From an uncultured Eudoraea sp. (GTDB lineage: Bacteria > Bacteroidota > Bacteroidia > Flavobacteriales > Flavobacteriaceae): a stretch of DNA of 36,517 bases. A program made the position numbers and the translations under genes. The notes under the pieces are model-generated. The model was given only the letters and a program-made list of their open reading frames with translations, was not told the DNA's origin and did not search any database. The stretch is from positions 1 to 36,517 of the forward strand of contig NZ_CAMYOM010000032.1 in assembly GCF_947260015.1 (NCBI RefSeq), in the 5' to 3' direction. Below, in pieces: positions 7,122 through 15,961 of the stretch (the stretch's first letter is position 1; each line of letters begins with the position of its first letter).

Positions 7122-9671
7122 TCATTTGCTTTTGGTTAAAATGGCGCTCATTCTCTTGATACGGTCTGCTAACTTTTCACTGGATAGTTTTTCCCTCAAT
7201 CTGTCCGTGATTAATGGGAAAGAGAAGGGTGTAGGACTGGTACAAGGTCTCCATACGATCTCCTGCCCCGCAATACGTTCCAGAGCAATTCGCAAACGAC
7301 CTTCTTCCAACTGATGTTCAAAAGTCTCTCTGAAGGCTTGCTGATACAATAGGTTGTCCGATTCATAATCCTTGAAAACATCAAACAAAAGCTGAGAATT
7401 ACTCTGTAAATGCTTCATTTTAATTCCTTTTTTTGGGTATCCTGTAAAAACCATTCCGCCAATTACTGCAATATCGCGGAACTTTCGACGTGCCATCTCA
7501 GTTGAATTCAAGCTTTTTTGAAGATCATCGATCAAGAAGGAGGTCGTAAATAAATCGTTATCAAGAACCTGTTGCATATCCACTTCTTTATCCGATAAGA
7601 GTTCAAAGCCATAGTCATTAAAGGCAAGCGAAAAAGTAATAGGAGATAGCAGGCTAATTCTGTAGCTCAGTAAACTGCCCATTGCCTCGTGTACAAATCT
7701 ACCTTCAAAGGGATAAAAAATATGATGGTAACCATCCTGAGTTTGAAATGTCTCTATTAAAAACTCATCAGGTTTAGGCACTGTACTTTCCAATTGCTGT
7801 CTGGCAAAAAGGCCGCTGAGTGCTCTAATCTCCGCTGACTGTTCTTTTTCATTCAATTGTACTGAATAAAGTTCTTCTCTCAGCAATTTTGACATTTGTG
7901 CAGAAAGTGTTAATCTGCCGCCCATCCATGCTGGCACCTTTGAGGATTTTTTGGATGAATTTCGTACATGAGCCTGCATTTCCTTTATGCGGATAAATTC
8001 CAGATTTCTACCCGCAAAGGTAAACACATCGCCTTGCTTTAATTTGGAAATAAAAGATTCCTCTATGGTACCAATATAACCACCTTTCTGATAGCGAACA
8101 GTAATATTTGCATCGCCAACAATAGTGCCTATTTGAAACCGATGCCTCATGGCAACCCCGCGATTGTTTACTTTGAATTTTCCGTTTTCATCTACCTCAA
8201 CCTTTTTATATTCATCATAGGATTGTAAACTCTGACTTCCCAAAACAATGAAGTTTAAAAGCCAGTGCCATTCATCGAGGGTAATACTTTGATAGCAAAA
8301 GGTTTGCTTAATTTCCGGAAAGATCTTGTCAGGAAAAAAACCATCTGAAACGGCAAGTGTGATTAAGTACTGTATTAAAACATCAAAGCTATTGAGATAG
8401 GGGATTCTGTCTTCAACTGCTTTTTTTTCTACAGCCTGTTTTAGGGCAGAAGCCTCTACTAGTTCGATGGCATGGGTAGGAAGGAAATAAATAACACTTT
8501 CTTCGCCGGGTCGATGACCACTTCTTCCCGCTCTCTGTAAAAACCGGGCAATACCTTTTGGCCCTCCAATTTGCACTACAGTTTCTACCGGAGCGAAATC
8601 TACACCGAGATCCAGGCTTGATGTACACACCACAGCTTTTAGACTTTCATTTCTTATGGCTTGTTCTACCCATTGCCTTGTTTTCTTATCTATACTTCCG
8701 TGATGCATGGCAATTTCCCCCGCTAATTCGGGATGTTTTTCCAGGATTTTTTGGAACCAGATTTCACATTGACTTCTCGTATTGGTAAATATTAGGGTTG
8801 TTTTACTATTATTAATTATTGGGATAACTTCATCAAGCAAGCGCAGTCCCAAATGGCCCCTCCAGGGAAAAGTTTCCATCTCTTTGGGAATAATGCTTTT
8901 TACGGTAATCTTTTTTTTGAGATTGGCCCTAATCATGACAGAATTTTGGTGAGCAGAAGATTCAGGACCCAGCAGTACTTCTCGCGCCTGCTCAAGATTG
9001 CCAATGGTAGCAGAAATACCCCAAATACGTATATCTTTTGCAATTCCCTTAAGTCGTGATAGCCCAAGTTCTGTTTGTACTCCTCTTTTGGTGCCCAGCA
9101 ATTCGTGCCATTCATCTACCACAATTGCAGAGCAGTTCTTAAAAATTGTATCATATCCTTTTGTGGCTAAAAGCAATTGCAGACTTTCCGGGGTCGTAAT
9201 GAGCAGGTCGGGCATAATGCTCCGTTGTCTGGTCCTTTCGGCAGTTGAAGTATCTCCTGAGCGTATGCCAACGGTAAGTTGGGTATCTAAATCCCGGATC
9301 ACTCTTTCTGCAGATTGTTTGATTTCCTGTGACAAAGCCCTTAGGGGAGTAATCCAAATTGCTTTAAGTCCTTTTTTATGTTTTGTCTTATATTCAGGGT
9401 TATTTTTAATATAGTTTAAAACAATAGGAAACCAGAGTGCATAGGTCTTGCCACTCCCTGTGGGGGCATTTAGCAGGCCGTGTTTTCCATTTAAAAAGGC
9501 CGACCAGGTTTTTAATTGAAAAGGGTAAGGCTTCCAATCTTGTTGCCTGAACCAATCTTCTGCCAGATTATAAAGTTGTTTTTCTGTCATTCTTTCCCTT
9601 CTGGCTTTCGACACAAATTGAGCCTGCGGATAGCTCTGTGAATTTACAAATTTCTCTTTAAAATCAATCAT
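7122..9671 (-). CDS. ligase-associated DExH-box helicase (Lhr type)
   Basis: 849 residues, near the family length. The helicase core shows Walker A APTGSGKT (69-76), TPLRALSQ (108-115), TTPESLQ (159-165), DEWH (186-189) and SAT (220-222). A second RecA lobe has MHHGSIDKKTR, TSSLDLGVDFAPV and QRAGRSGHRPG. A winged-helix and Lhr-core region follows (VYIxFAGRNLEFI-like residues and FYPFEGR). This is the Lhr-type 3'-5' DNA helicase of the ligase-associated DNA repair cluster. The usual ATP-dependent ligase and metallo-beta-lactamase exonuclease genes are not adjacent; the upstream gene is divergent and unrelated. An alternative start at Met28 would give an N-terminus closer to shorter relatives. 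Confidence 0.92.
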   Translation of the reverse strand: MIDFKEKFVNSQSYPQAQFVSKARRERMTEKQLYNLAEDWFRQQDWKPYPFQLKTWSAFLNGKHGLLNAPTGSGKTYALWFPIVLNYIKNNPEYKTKHKKGLKAIWITPLRALSQEIKQSAERVIRDLDTQLTVGIRSGDTSTAERTRQRSIMPDLLITTPESLQLLLATKGYDTIFKNCSAIVVDEWHELLGTKRGVQTELGLSRLKGIAKDIRIWGISATIGNLEQAREVLLGPESSAHQNSVMIRANLKKKITVKSIIPKEMETFPWRGHLGLRLLDEVIPIINNSKTTLIFTNTRSQCEIWFQKILEKHPELAGEIAMHHGSIDKKTRQWVEQAIRNESLKAVVCTSSLDLGVDFAPVETVVQIGGPKGIARFLQRAGRSGHRPGEESVIYFLPTHAIELVEASALKQAVEKKAVEDRIPYLNSFDVLIQYLITLAVSDGFFPDKIFPEIKQTFCYQSITLDEWHWLLNFIVLGSQSLQSYDEYKKVEVDENGKFKVNNRGVAMRHRFQIGTIVGDANITVRYQKGGYIGTIEESFISKLKQGDVFTFAGRNLEFIRIKEMQAHVRNSSKKSSKVPAWMGGRLTLSAQMSKLLREELYSVQLNEKEQSAEIRALSGLFARQQLESTVPKPDEFLIETFQTQDGYHHIFYPFEGRFVHEAMGSLLSYRISLLSPITFSLAFNDYGFELLSDKEVDMQQVLDNDLFTTSFLIDDLQKSLNSTEMARRKFRDIAVIGGMVFTGYPKKGIKMKHLQSNSQLLFDVFKDYESDNLLYQQAFRETFEHQLEEGRLRIALERIAGQEIVWRPCTSPTPFSFPLITDRLREKLSSEKLADRIKRMSAILTKSK

Positions 9672-9776
9672 GAATATAGAATCCCGATTTGAAGAAATTT
9701 GTTAAATATTTTGATTAATTATTAAAAGTATAACCTTTAAAAAAAGTATCTTTACAGCTTAAATTAGTACTGTTTT

Positions 9777-10199
9777 ATGCCTATAATAGATTTATATTTT
9801 CATAGTGAACATCGTCGAAATTTAGCACATTTTGCCTCTTTAGCATCTCTGGCTGCAGTTGATGGCGAGGTTAATCCCAGGGAAAAAGTTTTGTTGGATA
9901 ATTTTGCCCGTAAACTTGATATTACCCATGAGGAATATAAAGAGGTAATGAAGAAATCTAACAAATATCCTATTACTGCCTCGAATAGTCTAAAAGAACG
10001 CCTGGAGCGATTATATGATCTCTTTAGGTTAATATATGCTGATCATGATGTGGAAGACGTGGAAATGGTACTGTTAAAGAAATATGCTATCGGATTGGGA
10101 TTTCCGACCAAAAAAGCCAACAAAATTATACAAGAGTCTGTGGCTATTTTTAGCGGTAGGATCAATTTTGATGATTATCTCTATATCATAAAGCATTAG
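9777..10199 (+). CDS. TerB-like (TerB family) protein
   Basis: A 140-residue all-helical protein. It has the acidic repeat arrangement of TerB domains: AAVDGEVNPREKVLLDNFA (about 26-44) and ADHDVEDVEMVLLKKYAIGLG (about 83-103), related to each other like the two halves of the fold. TerB domains bind divalent metal and occur in tellurite-resistance loci but also in many unrelated contexts. No other ter gene is present, so a tellurite role should not be inferred. It is divergent from the helicase (105-base gap) and convergent with fbp. It starts at the only nearby ATG. Confidence 0.7.
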   Translation: MPIIDLYFHSEHRRNLAHFASLASLAAVDGEVNPREKVLLDNFARKLDITHEEYKEVMKKSNKYPITASNSLKERLERLYDLFRLIYADHDVEDVEMVLLKKYAIGLGFPTKKANKIIQESVAIFSGRINFDDYLYIIKH

Positions 10200-10204
10200 C
10201 AAAA

Positions 10205-10241
10205 GGAAAACAATAAAAAACGAAAGCACTATTGGTTTTCC
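10205..10241. terminator. possible terminator between convergent TerB-like and fbp genes
   Basis: Arms GGAAAACAATA (10205-10215) and TATTGGTTTTCC (10230-10241) pair with one bulged base around a 14-base loop. The right arm covers the fbp stop codon. The stem is AT-rich, so it would be a weak terminator. Confidence 0.35.
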
Positions 10242-11251
10242 CGGTCTCTTTGTCTGGCCATAAATTCTTCTGCTTTTTCTACCATTTTAGGGCTGCCACA
10301 GAAAAAAGGCACGCGTTCGTGCAATTCTGTCGGTTGTATTTCCATTATTCTTGTAAAACCATCACTGGCTTTTCCATTTGCTTGTTCTGCTATAAAAGCC
10401 ATGGGATTACATTCGTAGAGCAGACGTAATTTACCGTTAGAAGCCATACTACTCTTAGGGTATAGATAAATACCACCCTTTATCATATTTCTGTGAAAAT
10501 CTGAAACCAGAGAACCAATATATCTTGATGTGTACGGCCGGTCTTCCTCTTCTAATTGGCAGTATTTGATATAATCCTTTACACCCTGATGAAAATGAAT
10601 ATAATTACCTTCATTAACCGAATATATTTTACCTGTTTCCGGATACTGCATATCCGGATGGGAAAGATAGAATGTGCCTATAGCCGGATTTAGTGTAAAT
10701 CCGTTTACGCCATGTCCTGTAGTATAAACCAGCATCGTTGAGGTGCCATAAACTATATAACCGGCAGCCACTTGATTAATTCCGGGCTGTAAAAAATCCT
10801 CGAGCTTAACAGGTGTCCCCACTGGAGTAACTCTCCGGTAAATGGAAAAAATAGTCCCTACAGAAACATTTACGTCTATATTTGAGGAACCATCCAGGGG
10901 ATCAATTAAGACAACATATTTATTCTGATGTAGTTCATCATGACTGTTAATTGTAATAAAATCATCTTCTTCCTCAGAGGCTATACCGCAAACGATTTCC
11001 CTGTTTTTTAAGGTTTGTATAAATATTTCATTGGCCATCACATCTAGTTTTTGCTGATCTTCGCCCTGAATATTAGTATCTCCGGCTGCCCCGAGGATAT
11101 CCACAAGCCCTGCCTTATTCACCTCGTGGTTTACTACCTTACAGGCTAAACGAATTGCATTTATCAGTCTGGAAAATTCCCCTGAAGAGTATTGAAATGA
11201 AGTCTGGTTTTCAATAACAAATTCACCAAGAGTTTTATTTTTTTTATCCAT
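10229..11251 (-). CDS. fbp: class 1 fructose-1,6-bisphosphatase
   Basis: 340 residues, the normal length. The enzyme hydrolyses fructose 1,6-bisphosphate to fructose 6-phosphate in gluconeogenesis, in the cytoplasm. Visible features are the acidic ASEEEDD segment (about 90-96), the metal-binding signature [10 protein letters not shown] (about 116-125) followed by [12 protein letters not shown], the [13 protein letters not shown] segment, and the substrate-binding GGIYLYPKS...[17 protein letters not shown]...SDG block near the C-terminus. It is a single gene with its own ATG. The divergent GNAT gene starts 113 bases away. Confidence 0.96.
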   Translation of the reverse strand: MDKKNKTLGEFVIENQTSFQYSSGEFSRLINAIRLACKVVNHEVNKAGLVDILGAAGDTNIQGEDQQKLDVMANEIFIQTLKNREIVCGIASEEEDDFITINSHDELHQNKYVVLIDPLDGSSNIDVNVSVGTIFSIYRRVTPVGTPVKLEDFLQPGINQVAAGYIVYGTSTMLVYTTGHGVNGFTLNPAIGTFYLSHPDMQYPETGKIYSVNEGNYIHFHQGVKDYIKYCQLEEEDRPYTSRYIGSLVSDFHRNMIKGGIYLYPKSSMASNGKLRLLYECNPMAFIAEQANGKASDGFTRIMEIQPTELHERVPFFCGSPKMVEKAEEFMARQRDRENQ

Positions 11252-11337
11252 AAAAGAAGGTTGTTTTATATGAGTACAAATATCGGTTATTTTGTTAAAC
11301 TATATCGTTTTCGTAAGCACTAAGTTTTTTAAGTTTA

Positions 11338-11345
11338 TAACTTTG
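11338..11345 (+). promoter_or_regulatory. candidate -7 box for the GNAT-aspartate kinase unit
   Basis: TAACTTTG fits TAnnTTTG exactly, 19 bases before the ATG at 11365. No good -33 TTTG is found at standard spacing. It would drive both the truncated GNAT and the overlapping aspartate kinase. Confidence 0.45.
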
Positions 11346-11364
11346 TGTTTTATTTGCAACAATT

Positions 11365-11766
11365 ATGAAATATAGTATTAGAGAGGCCGTAGCAGCCGAT
11401 ATGCCTGCGGTTTTACAACTTATTAAAGAACTGGCAGTTTTTGAGAAAGAAGAAAATGCCGTTGAGACCACAACGGAAGATTTGGTGCGCGATGGTTATG
11501 GAAGTGATAAACTATTTCATTGTTTTGTGGGTGCTACAAATGAAACTATAGCAGGGATGGCCCTATTATATCCACGCTATTCAACCTGGAAAGGATCTAT
11601 ATTACATCTGGAAGATCTAATTGTGGCGGAAGCATTCAGGGGGGGTGGACTTGGTACCGCTCTTTTAGATGAGGTTGTAAAATACGGATCAAAATTGGGC
11701 GTTAAACGTATATCATGGGAAGTCTTGGATTGGAATGATCCGGAAATTTGGAGGAGCATCGGTTAA
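11365..11766 (+). CDS. GNAT acetyltransferase, C-terminally truncated
   Basis: A 133-residue protein related to spermidine/spermine-type GNAT acetyltransferases, which are normally about 155-165 residues. The start (IREAVAADMPAVLQLIKELA), the strand HLEDLIV and the acetyl-CoA loop FRGGGLGTALL (about 93-103) are intact. After WEVLDWNDPEI (about 119-129) the family continues with a P-x-I-x-F-Y-x-x-x-G stretch and a last strand. Here it stops after four unrelated residues (WRSIG), inside the start of the aspartate kinase gene. The final strand and helix, which help form the active site, are therefore missing, and the protein is probably inactive or misfolded. The 32-base overlap with the kinase gene and the abrupt loss of similarity suggest a deletion junction near 11746-11755. 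Confidence 0.8.
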   Translation: MKYSIREAVAADMPAVLQLIKELAVFEKEENAVETTTEDLVRDGYGSDKLFHCFVGATNETIAGMALLYPRYSTWKGSILHLEDLIVAEAFRGGGLGTALLDEVVKYGSKLGVKRISWEVLDWNDPEIWRSIG

Positions 11767-12985
11767 AGATGCCAATGGAATAAGAAATTTAGTTAAAGTC
11801 CTTGAGGAAACAGGACATCAGAACACATTTTTGGTGGTTTCTGCAATGGGAAAAATGACCAATGCAATGGAGGCTGTGGTTAAAGCGTATTTTGATAAGC
11901 GGGTGGGATTAAAAAATGCTTTTGAGGAAGTAGTCTTGTATCACCAAACTATTCTGGAGGACTTATTTGAAGATAAAAAGCATCCGGTTTATGAAAAGGT
12001 TGCTCTTCTGTTTGAAGAGGTGCAAGGCTTTTTAGCATGGAACAAATCTCCAAATTACAGTTTTGTTTATGACCAGGTGGTAGGATATGGTGAATTACTA
12101 TCAACCACCATCGTGAGTATGTACTTAAATGAAGTAGGCATAAAAAATTTCTGGATTGATATTCGGGATTTTATTAAAACTGATGACAATTATAGAGATG
12201 GCAGGGTAAACTGGGAAAAAACACAACAGTTAATTTCAGAGGGTGTAGAAAAGAATAAATTATACATTACACAGGGATTTTTGGCAAGTAACGATAATAA
12301 TTTTACCACAACACTTGGCAGAGAAGGTTCTGATTATACTGCTGCTATTCTCGCATACTGTCTCAATGCCAATTCTGTTACCATATGGAAAGATGTTCCG
12401 GGAGTCCTTAATGCAGATCCGAGGTATTTTGAAGAGACAAGTCTTTTAAACAAAATATCTTATCGCGAGGCTATAGAACTAGCTTTTTATGGGGCTTCTG
12501 TAATCCACCCTAAGACTTTACAGCCACTGCAGAGAAAGGAAATACCACTGTATGTAAAATCGTTTATTAATCCCAGGGGTGCCGGGACTACAGTTGGCAA
12601 AGGTATAAAGATTGAACCCGAAATTCCTTGTTTTATCGTTAAGAAGAACCAGGTGCTGATGAAACTCTCCTCCCTTGATTTTTCATTTATTGTTGAGGAT
12701 AGTATAGGTGACCTCTTTAAATTGCTTCATGATTATAGAATGAAGGTGGACCTTATTCAAAATTCCGCAATTAGTTTTTCCGTATGTGTAGATAATAAGT
12801 TTAACCGGCTTAATGATTTATTGGATCAACTGTCCGGTAAGTTTAAGGTGGTCTGCCATGAAGACGTTTCTTTGTATACCATCCGACATTTTAATACAGA
12901 TGCTATAGAATCTTTACAGAATGGGCGAGATGTTCTTATAGAACAGCGCGGAAAGGAAACCTTGCAAATCGTGGTAAAGCAATAA
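11735..12985 (+). CDS. aspartate kinase (monofunctional)
   Basis: 416 residues. It phosphorylates aspartate, the first step toward lysine, threonine and methionine. The N-terminal kinase motif KFGGASVKDA (4-13) is complete, as are VVSAMGKMTN, TLGREGSDYTAA (about 191-202), IWKDVPGVLNADPR and IHPKTLQP. Two C-terminal ACT-type regulatory segments follow, from about residue 300. The ATG at 11735 lies inside the upstream GNAT reading frame, and the pre-KFGG segment (MIR) is about one residue shorter than usual (M-x-V-x-KFGG), consistent with a start codon borrowed from GNAT sequence after a deletion. Translation probably depends on coupling to GNAT. The lysine/threonine feedback type cannot be told from sequence alone. 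Confidence 0.92.
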   Translation: MIRKFGGASVKDANGIRNLVKVLEETGHQNTFLVVSAMGKMTNAMEAVVKAYFDKRVGLKNAFEEVVLYHQTILEDLFEDKKHPVYEKVALLFEEVQGFLAWNKSPNYSFVYDQVVGYGELLSTTIVSMYLNEVGIKNFWIDIRDFIKTDDNYRDGRVNWEKTQQLISEGVEKNKLYITQGFLASNDNNFTTTLGREGSDYTAAILAYCLNANSVTIWKDVPGVLNADPRYFEETSLLNKISYREAIELAFYGASVIHPKTLQPLQRKEIPLYVKSFINPRGAGTTVGKGIKIEPEIPCFIVKKNQVLMKLSSLDFSFIVEDSIGDLFKLLHDYRMKVDLIQNSAISFSVCVDNKFNRLNDLLDQLSGKFKVVCHEDVSLYTIRHFNTDAIESLQNGRDVLIEQRGKETLQIVVKQ

Positions 12986-13070
12986 ACTAAAAGCAGACTT
13001 TTACTATGTTAAAAAAAGGGGGCTCTCCTCTTGATTTTCCTATATTTACTTATATATAGTCACATATTCT

Positions 13071-14882
13071 ATGGGTTTAGTCACCGTAAAAGAAGTAGCC
13101 AAGGCAATTAATCTCCAGCGATATGGTTTTTTGGGAACGTTCATGGGATGGATCCTGGTAAGGTTAACCAAGTTGTCGGACATTAATAAGTTTTATGACA
13201 ATAATAAGCAATTGGAAGGACCTGAATTCCTCGACGCCATCCTTGAGCACTATGAAATAGACTTTGAAATTCCGGAAGGTGATTTTAAGAGACTACCTAA
13301 GGATGGAGCCTACATTACTATAAGCAATCATCCGCTGGGAGGTATTGATGGGGTTTTACTTCTTAAGTTGATGTTGCAACAGAGACCGGATTTCAAGATT
13401 ATTGCTAATTTTTTACTTCACCGGATCGAACCAATGGCGCCCTATATCATGCCTGTGAACCCTTTTGAAAATCACAAAGATGTCAAAAGCAGTATTGCAG
13501 GTTTTAAAAACGCTTTGAGCCATTTAAGGGATGGACATCCCCTGGGTATTTTCCCGGCAGGAGAAGTATCTACCTATAAAGATGGGAAACTAATAGTTGA
13601 CAAGCCCTGGGAGGAATCTGCTTTAAAACTTATTCGAAAAGCTGAGGTGCCTGTTGTTCCTATTTATTTTCATGCAAAGAATAGTAAATTATTCTATCAT
13701 TTATCAAAGTTCAACGATATCTTCAGGACGGCTAAATTACCTTCTGAAGTTACAACACAAAGGAACAGGGCCATTAAAGTAAGAATAGGACAACCAATTT
13801 CCGTGAAATCCCAGAAGGAAAATAAAAGCTTAGAGGAGTTTTCAGAACTGTTACGTAAAAAAACCTACATACTCGCAAATGCTTATGAAAAAGAACGCTT
13901 AACAGTTCAGATACCCACCACTTTAAAAATACCAAAACCTCCAAGAAAGATAGTAGGTGAAATAAGGACAGAGGTAATACAAGGAGAATTAGAAAAATTA
14001 AGAGAGAAGGATTGTCGTTTATTGCAAAGTAAGAATTATGAGGTGTTCCTGGCTCAGGAAAAAGATATGCCTTTTATTCTTAAGGAAATAGGAAGACAAA
14101 GAGAACTGACATTCAGAGCAATAGGCGAGGGCACCAATAATTCTATTGATCTGGATAAATTTGATTACTACTATCACCATTTATTTTTATGGGATAACGA
14201 TGAAAAAAAAATAGTAGGTGCCTATAGAATGGGGATGGGGTCCGAGATTTTTAAGATCTATGGAATTGATGGTTTCTATTTACAGGACCTGTTTGGTTTT
14301 GAACCTGAATTATACGGAATGATGCGGCAGTCCATCGAAATGGGACGCGCATATATTGTTAAGGAATATCAGCAAAAACCAATGCCTTTGTTTCTGCTTT
14401 GGAAGGGCATAGTTCACACTACATTAAGGCATCCCGAACATAAATATTTAATTGGTGGAGTTAGCATAAGTAACCAATTTTCAAATTTTTCCAAGTCCCT
14501 GATGATAGAATTTATGAAATCAAATTATTGGGATCCATATGTAGCACAATATATCAGGCCGAAAAAGGAATTTAAAGTGAAATTAAATGATGCGGATAAG
14601 GATTTTATATTTGATGAAACGGAGGCAGATCTCAATAAATTTGACCGCTTAATTGAAGAGGTTGAACCCGGCAGCCTTAGGTTGCCAGTACTTATAAAAA
14701 AGTATATTAAACAAAATGCCCGGGTAGTAGCTTTTAATGTTGACCCGTTATTTAATAATTCGGTAGACGGCTTGATGTATATAAAAATAGCAGACTTGCC
14801 AGAGAGTACGGTAAGGCCTGTGATGGAGGAATTCCAGGCAGAGTTGGAAAGAAAGTTTACCGAAAATAGCGATAGCTCCTAG
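13071..14882 (+). CDS. bifunctional acyltransferase, OlsF-like (ornithine/amino-acid lipid synthesis)
   Basis: 603 residues with two acyltransferase halves. The N-terminal half (about 60-270) is a lysophospholipid-acyltransferase domain with SNHPLGGIDG (85-94, the His...Asp catalytic motif) and FPAGEVS (161-167). The C-terminal half (about 310-520) resembles OlsB-type GNAT N-acyltransferases (RELTFRAIGEG, FDYYYHHLFLWD, VGAYRMG). The same order is known in OlsF of Serratia and Flavobacterium, where the C-terminal half N-acylates ornithine and the N-terminal half adds the second acyl chain. The product here is expected to be an aminolipid (ornithine or glycine lipid), made at the inner face of the membrane. 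It lies 85 bases after the kinase gene. A TATATTTA at 13041-13048 is a possible -7 box. Confidence 0.8.
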   Translation: MGLVTVKEVAKAINLQRYGFLGTFMGWILVRLTKLSDINKFYDNNKQLEGPEFLDAILEHYEIDFEIPEGDFKRLPKDGAYITISNHPLGGIDGVLLLKLMLQQRPDFKIIANFLLHRIEPMAPYIMPVNPFENHKDVKSSIAGFKNALSHLRDGHPLGIFPAGEVSTYKDGKLIVDKPWEESALKLIRKAEVPVVPIYFHAKNSKLFYHLSKFNDIFRTAKLPSEVTTQRNRAIKVRIGQPISVKSQKENKSLEEFSELLRKKTYILANAYEKERLTVQIPTTLKIPKPPRKIVGEIRTEVIQGELEKLREKDCRLLQSKNYEVFLAQEKDMPFILKEIGRQRELTFRAIGEGTNNSIDLDKFDYYYHHLFLWDNDEKKIVGAYRMGMGSEIFKIYGIDGFYLQDLFGFEPELYGMMRQSIEMGRAYIVKEYQQKPMPLFLLWKGIVHTTLRHPEHKYLIGGVSISNQFSNFSKSLMIEFMKSNYWDPYVAQYIRPKKEFKVKLNDADKDFIFDETEADLNKFDRLIEEVEPGSLRLPVLIKKYIKQNARVVAFNVDPLFNNSVDGLMYIKIADLPESTVRPVMEEFQAELERKFTENSDSS

Positions 14883-14919
14883 TTTAATTCCTTCTCTGCA
14901 AATAGTTAAAAAAAATCTT

Positions 14920-15441
14920 TTAGTTTATACCAACAATTTCACTTCGTCGTTCAAATAGTAAATTGTCTTTCCAAATTCCGTCCAACTGGCCTATTCTTTC
15001 ACGTTTACCCAAATAGCGAAATCCAGTTTTCTCATGAAGTTTGATGCTAGCTGTATTTTCGGGAAAAATACCTGATTGTAAAGTCCACATACCTTCTATT
15101 TCACTGGCGGTAATAAGTTCTGCCATAAGAAGTTTACCAATGCTAAGACCTCGTGCTTTTTCTGCCACATAAACGCTTACCTCTGCAACACCGCCATAAA
15201 CACATCTGCCAGAGACGGGAGATAGTGCCGCCCAGCCTACGACCATATCATCTCTTAAAGCTACCAATCTGCAACTTGAATTATGATTTCTATTCCATTG
15301 CTCATAGGAGGGAATCTCCTTCTCAAATGTTGCAAAGCCTGTATCAATGCCTTGCTTATATATTTGAGCAACTTCCGGCCAATGAGCCTCAGACATTTCT
15401 CTAATTAAAAAGCCGGGCCTGGTTAAATGGATTCTGGACAT
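14920..15441 (-). CDS. GNAT acetyltransferase, phosphinothricin/ArsN-like
   Basis: A 173-residue GNAT protein with the layout of the phosphinothricin acetyltransferase group: IREMSEAHWPEVAQIYKQGI, a substrate segment FATFEKEIPS, the strand AEVSVYV, the acetyl-CoA loop KARGLSIGKLL, NTASIKLHEKTGFRYLG, and a C-terminal GIWKDNLLFER. ArsN enzymes of this group acetylate arsinothricin in ars operons. The gene is third in an arsR-DUF6428 operon (21-base gap), which favours an ArsN-like role, but phosphinothricin-like or other amine substrates are possible. The loop has Ser where Gly is commonest, so activity should be tested rather than assumed. Confidence 0.75.
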   Translation of the reverse strand: MSRIHLTRPGFLIREMSEAHWPEVAQIYKQGIDTGFATFEKEIPSYEQWNRNHNSSCRLVALRDDMVVGWAALSPVSGRCVYGGVAEVSVYVAEKARGLSIGKLLMAELITASEIEGMWTLQSGIFPENTASIKLHEKTGFRYLGKRERIGQLDGIWKDNLLFERRSEIVGIN

Positions 15442-15462
15442 CTTGGTTATTTTACCAATTTA

Positions 15463-15951
15463 CTAACAGCAACCTCCACCTGGAGAACAACAGGCTTCTT
15501 TTTCTGCATTAATTTCAACAGGAACCCCGCATTCCTCTTTAGCCTTACAGTCAGTTTTTTCTACGGCCAATTTAATAAGTAAACGGTCTTCAAGAATTTC
15601 GTACTCATCAATAAACAGCTGAGCGGCGTGAAAGTTAGCGTTGCCATATTCAATCTTAAGCTCGGCTTCTAAATCCATAGGTTTAATTTCGTTTACCCTG
15701 TTTAGAATTTGAAGTGCTTTAGAAACAGACATATACTTTGTTTTATCTAATTCGGACGGACTTTCCCAGAGTTGAACTATGGTTTCTTTCCAAAAATCAG
15801 TTCCTGCACCACAATCCACAGAGTCAACGATGATATTTTTTACCTCGGTAAGGTGATAGTTCGCGCCTACTAATGTTCCTTTATTATAGTCAAATACTAA
15901 TTCTTTATTTCCGTTTTCGTTCAATAGAGCTATAAATTCTTTTGTTTTCAT
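15463..15951 (-). CDS. DUF6428 family protein with Cys-rich tail
   Basis: A 162-residue soluble protein typical of the DUF6428 family, which in Bacteroidota lies between arsR and arsenic-resistance genes. The start KTKEFIALLNENGNKELVFDY and the middle YHLTEVKNI are family-like. The tail ends ACCSPGGGCC (153-162), with Cys135 and Cys141 before it. Six clustered cysteines suggest metalloid or metal binding, but function is not established. It lies 10 bases downstream of arsR and 21 bases upstream of the GNAT gene. Confidence 0.75.
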   Translation of the reverse strand: MKTKEFIALLNENGNKELVFDYNKGTLVGANYHLTEVKNIIVDSVDCGAGTDFWKETIVQLWESPSELDKTKYMSVSKALQILNRVNEIKPMDLEAELKIEYGNANFHAAQLFIDEYEILEDRLLIKLAVEKTDCKAKEECGVPVEINAEKEACCSPGGGCC

Positions 15952-15961
15952 TATTTCGTTT

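Noticed and set aside
8998-9414. 138-codon plus-strand frame opposite the helicase
   Set aside because: Antisense shadow of the DExH motifs; no recognisable domain.
9777-10199. tellurite-resistance gene
   Set aside because: TerB domains are widespread and no other ter gene is present, so resistance cannot be claimed.
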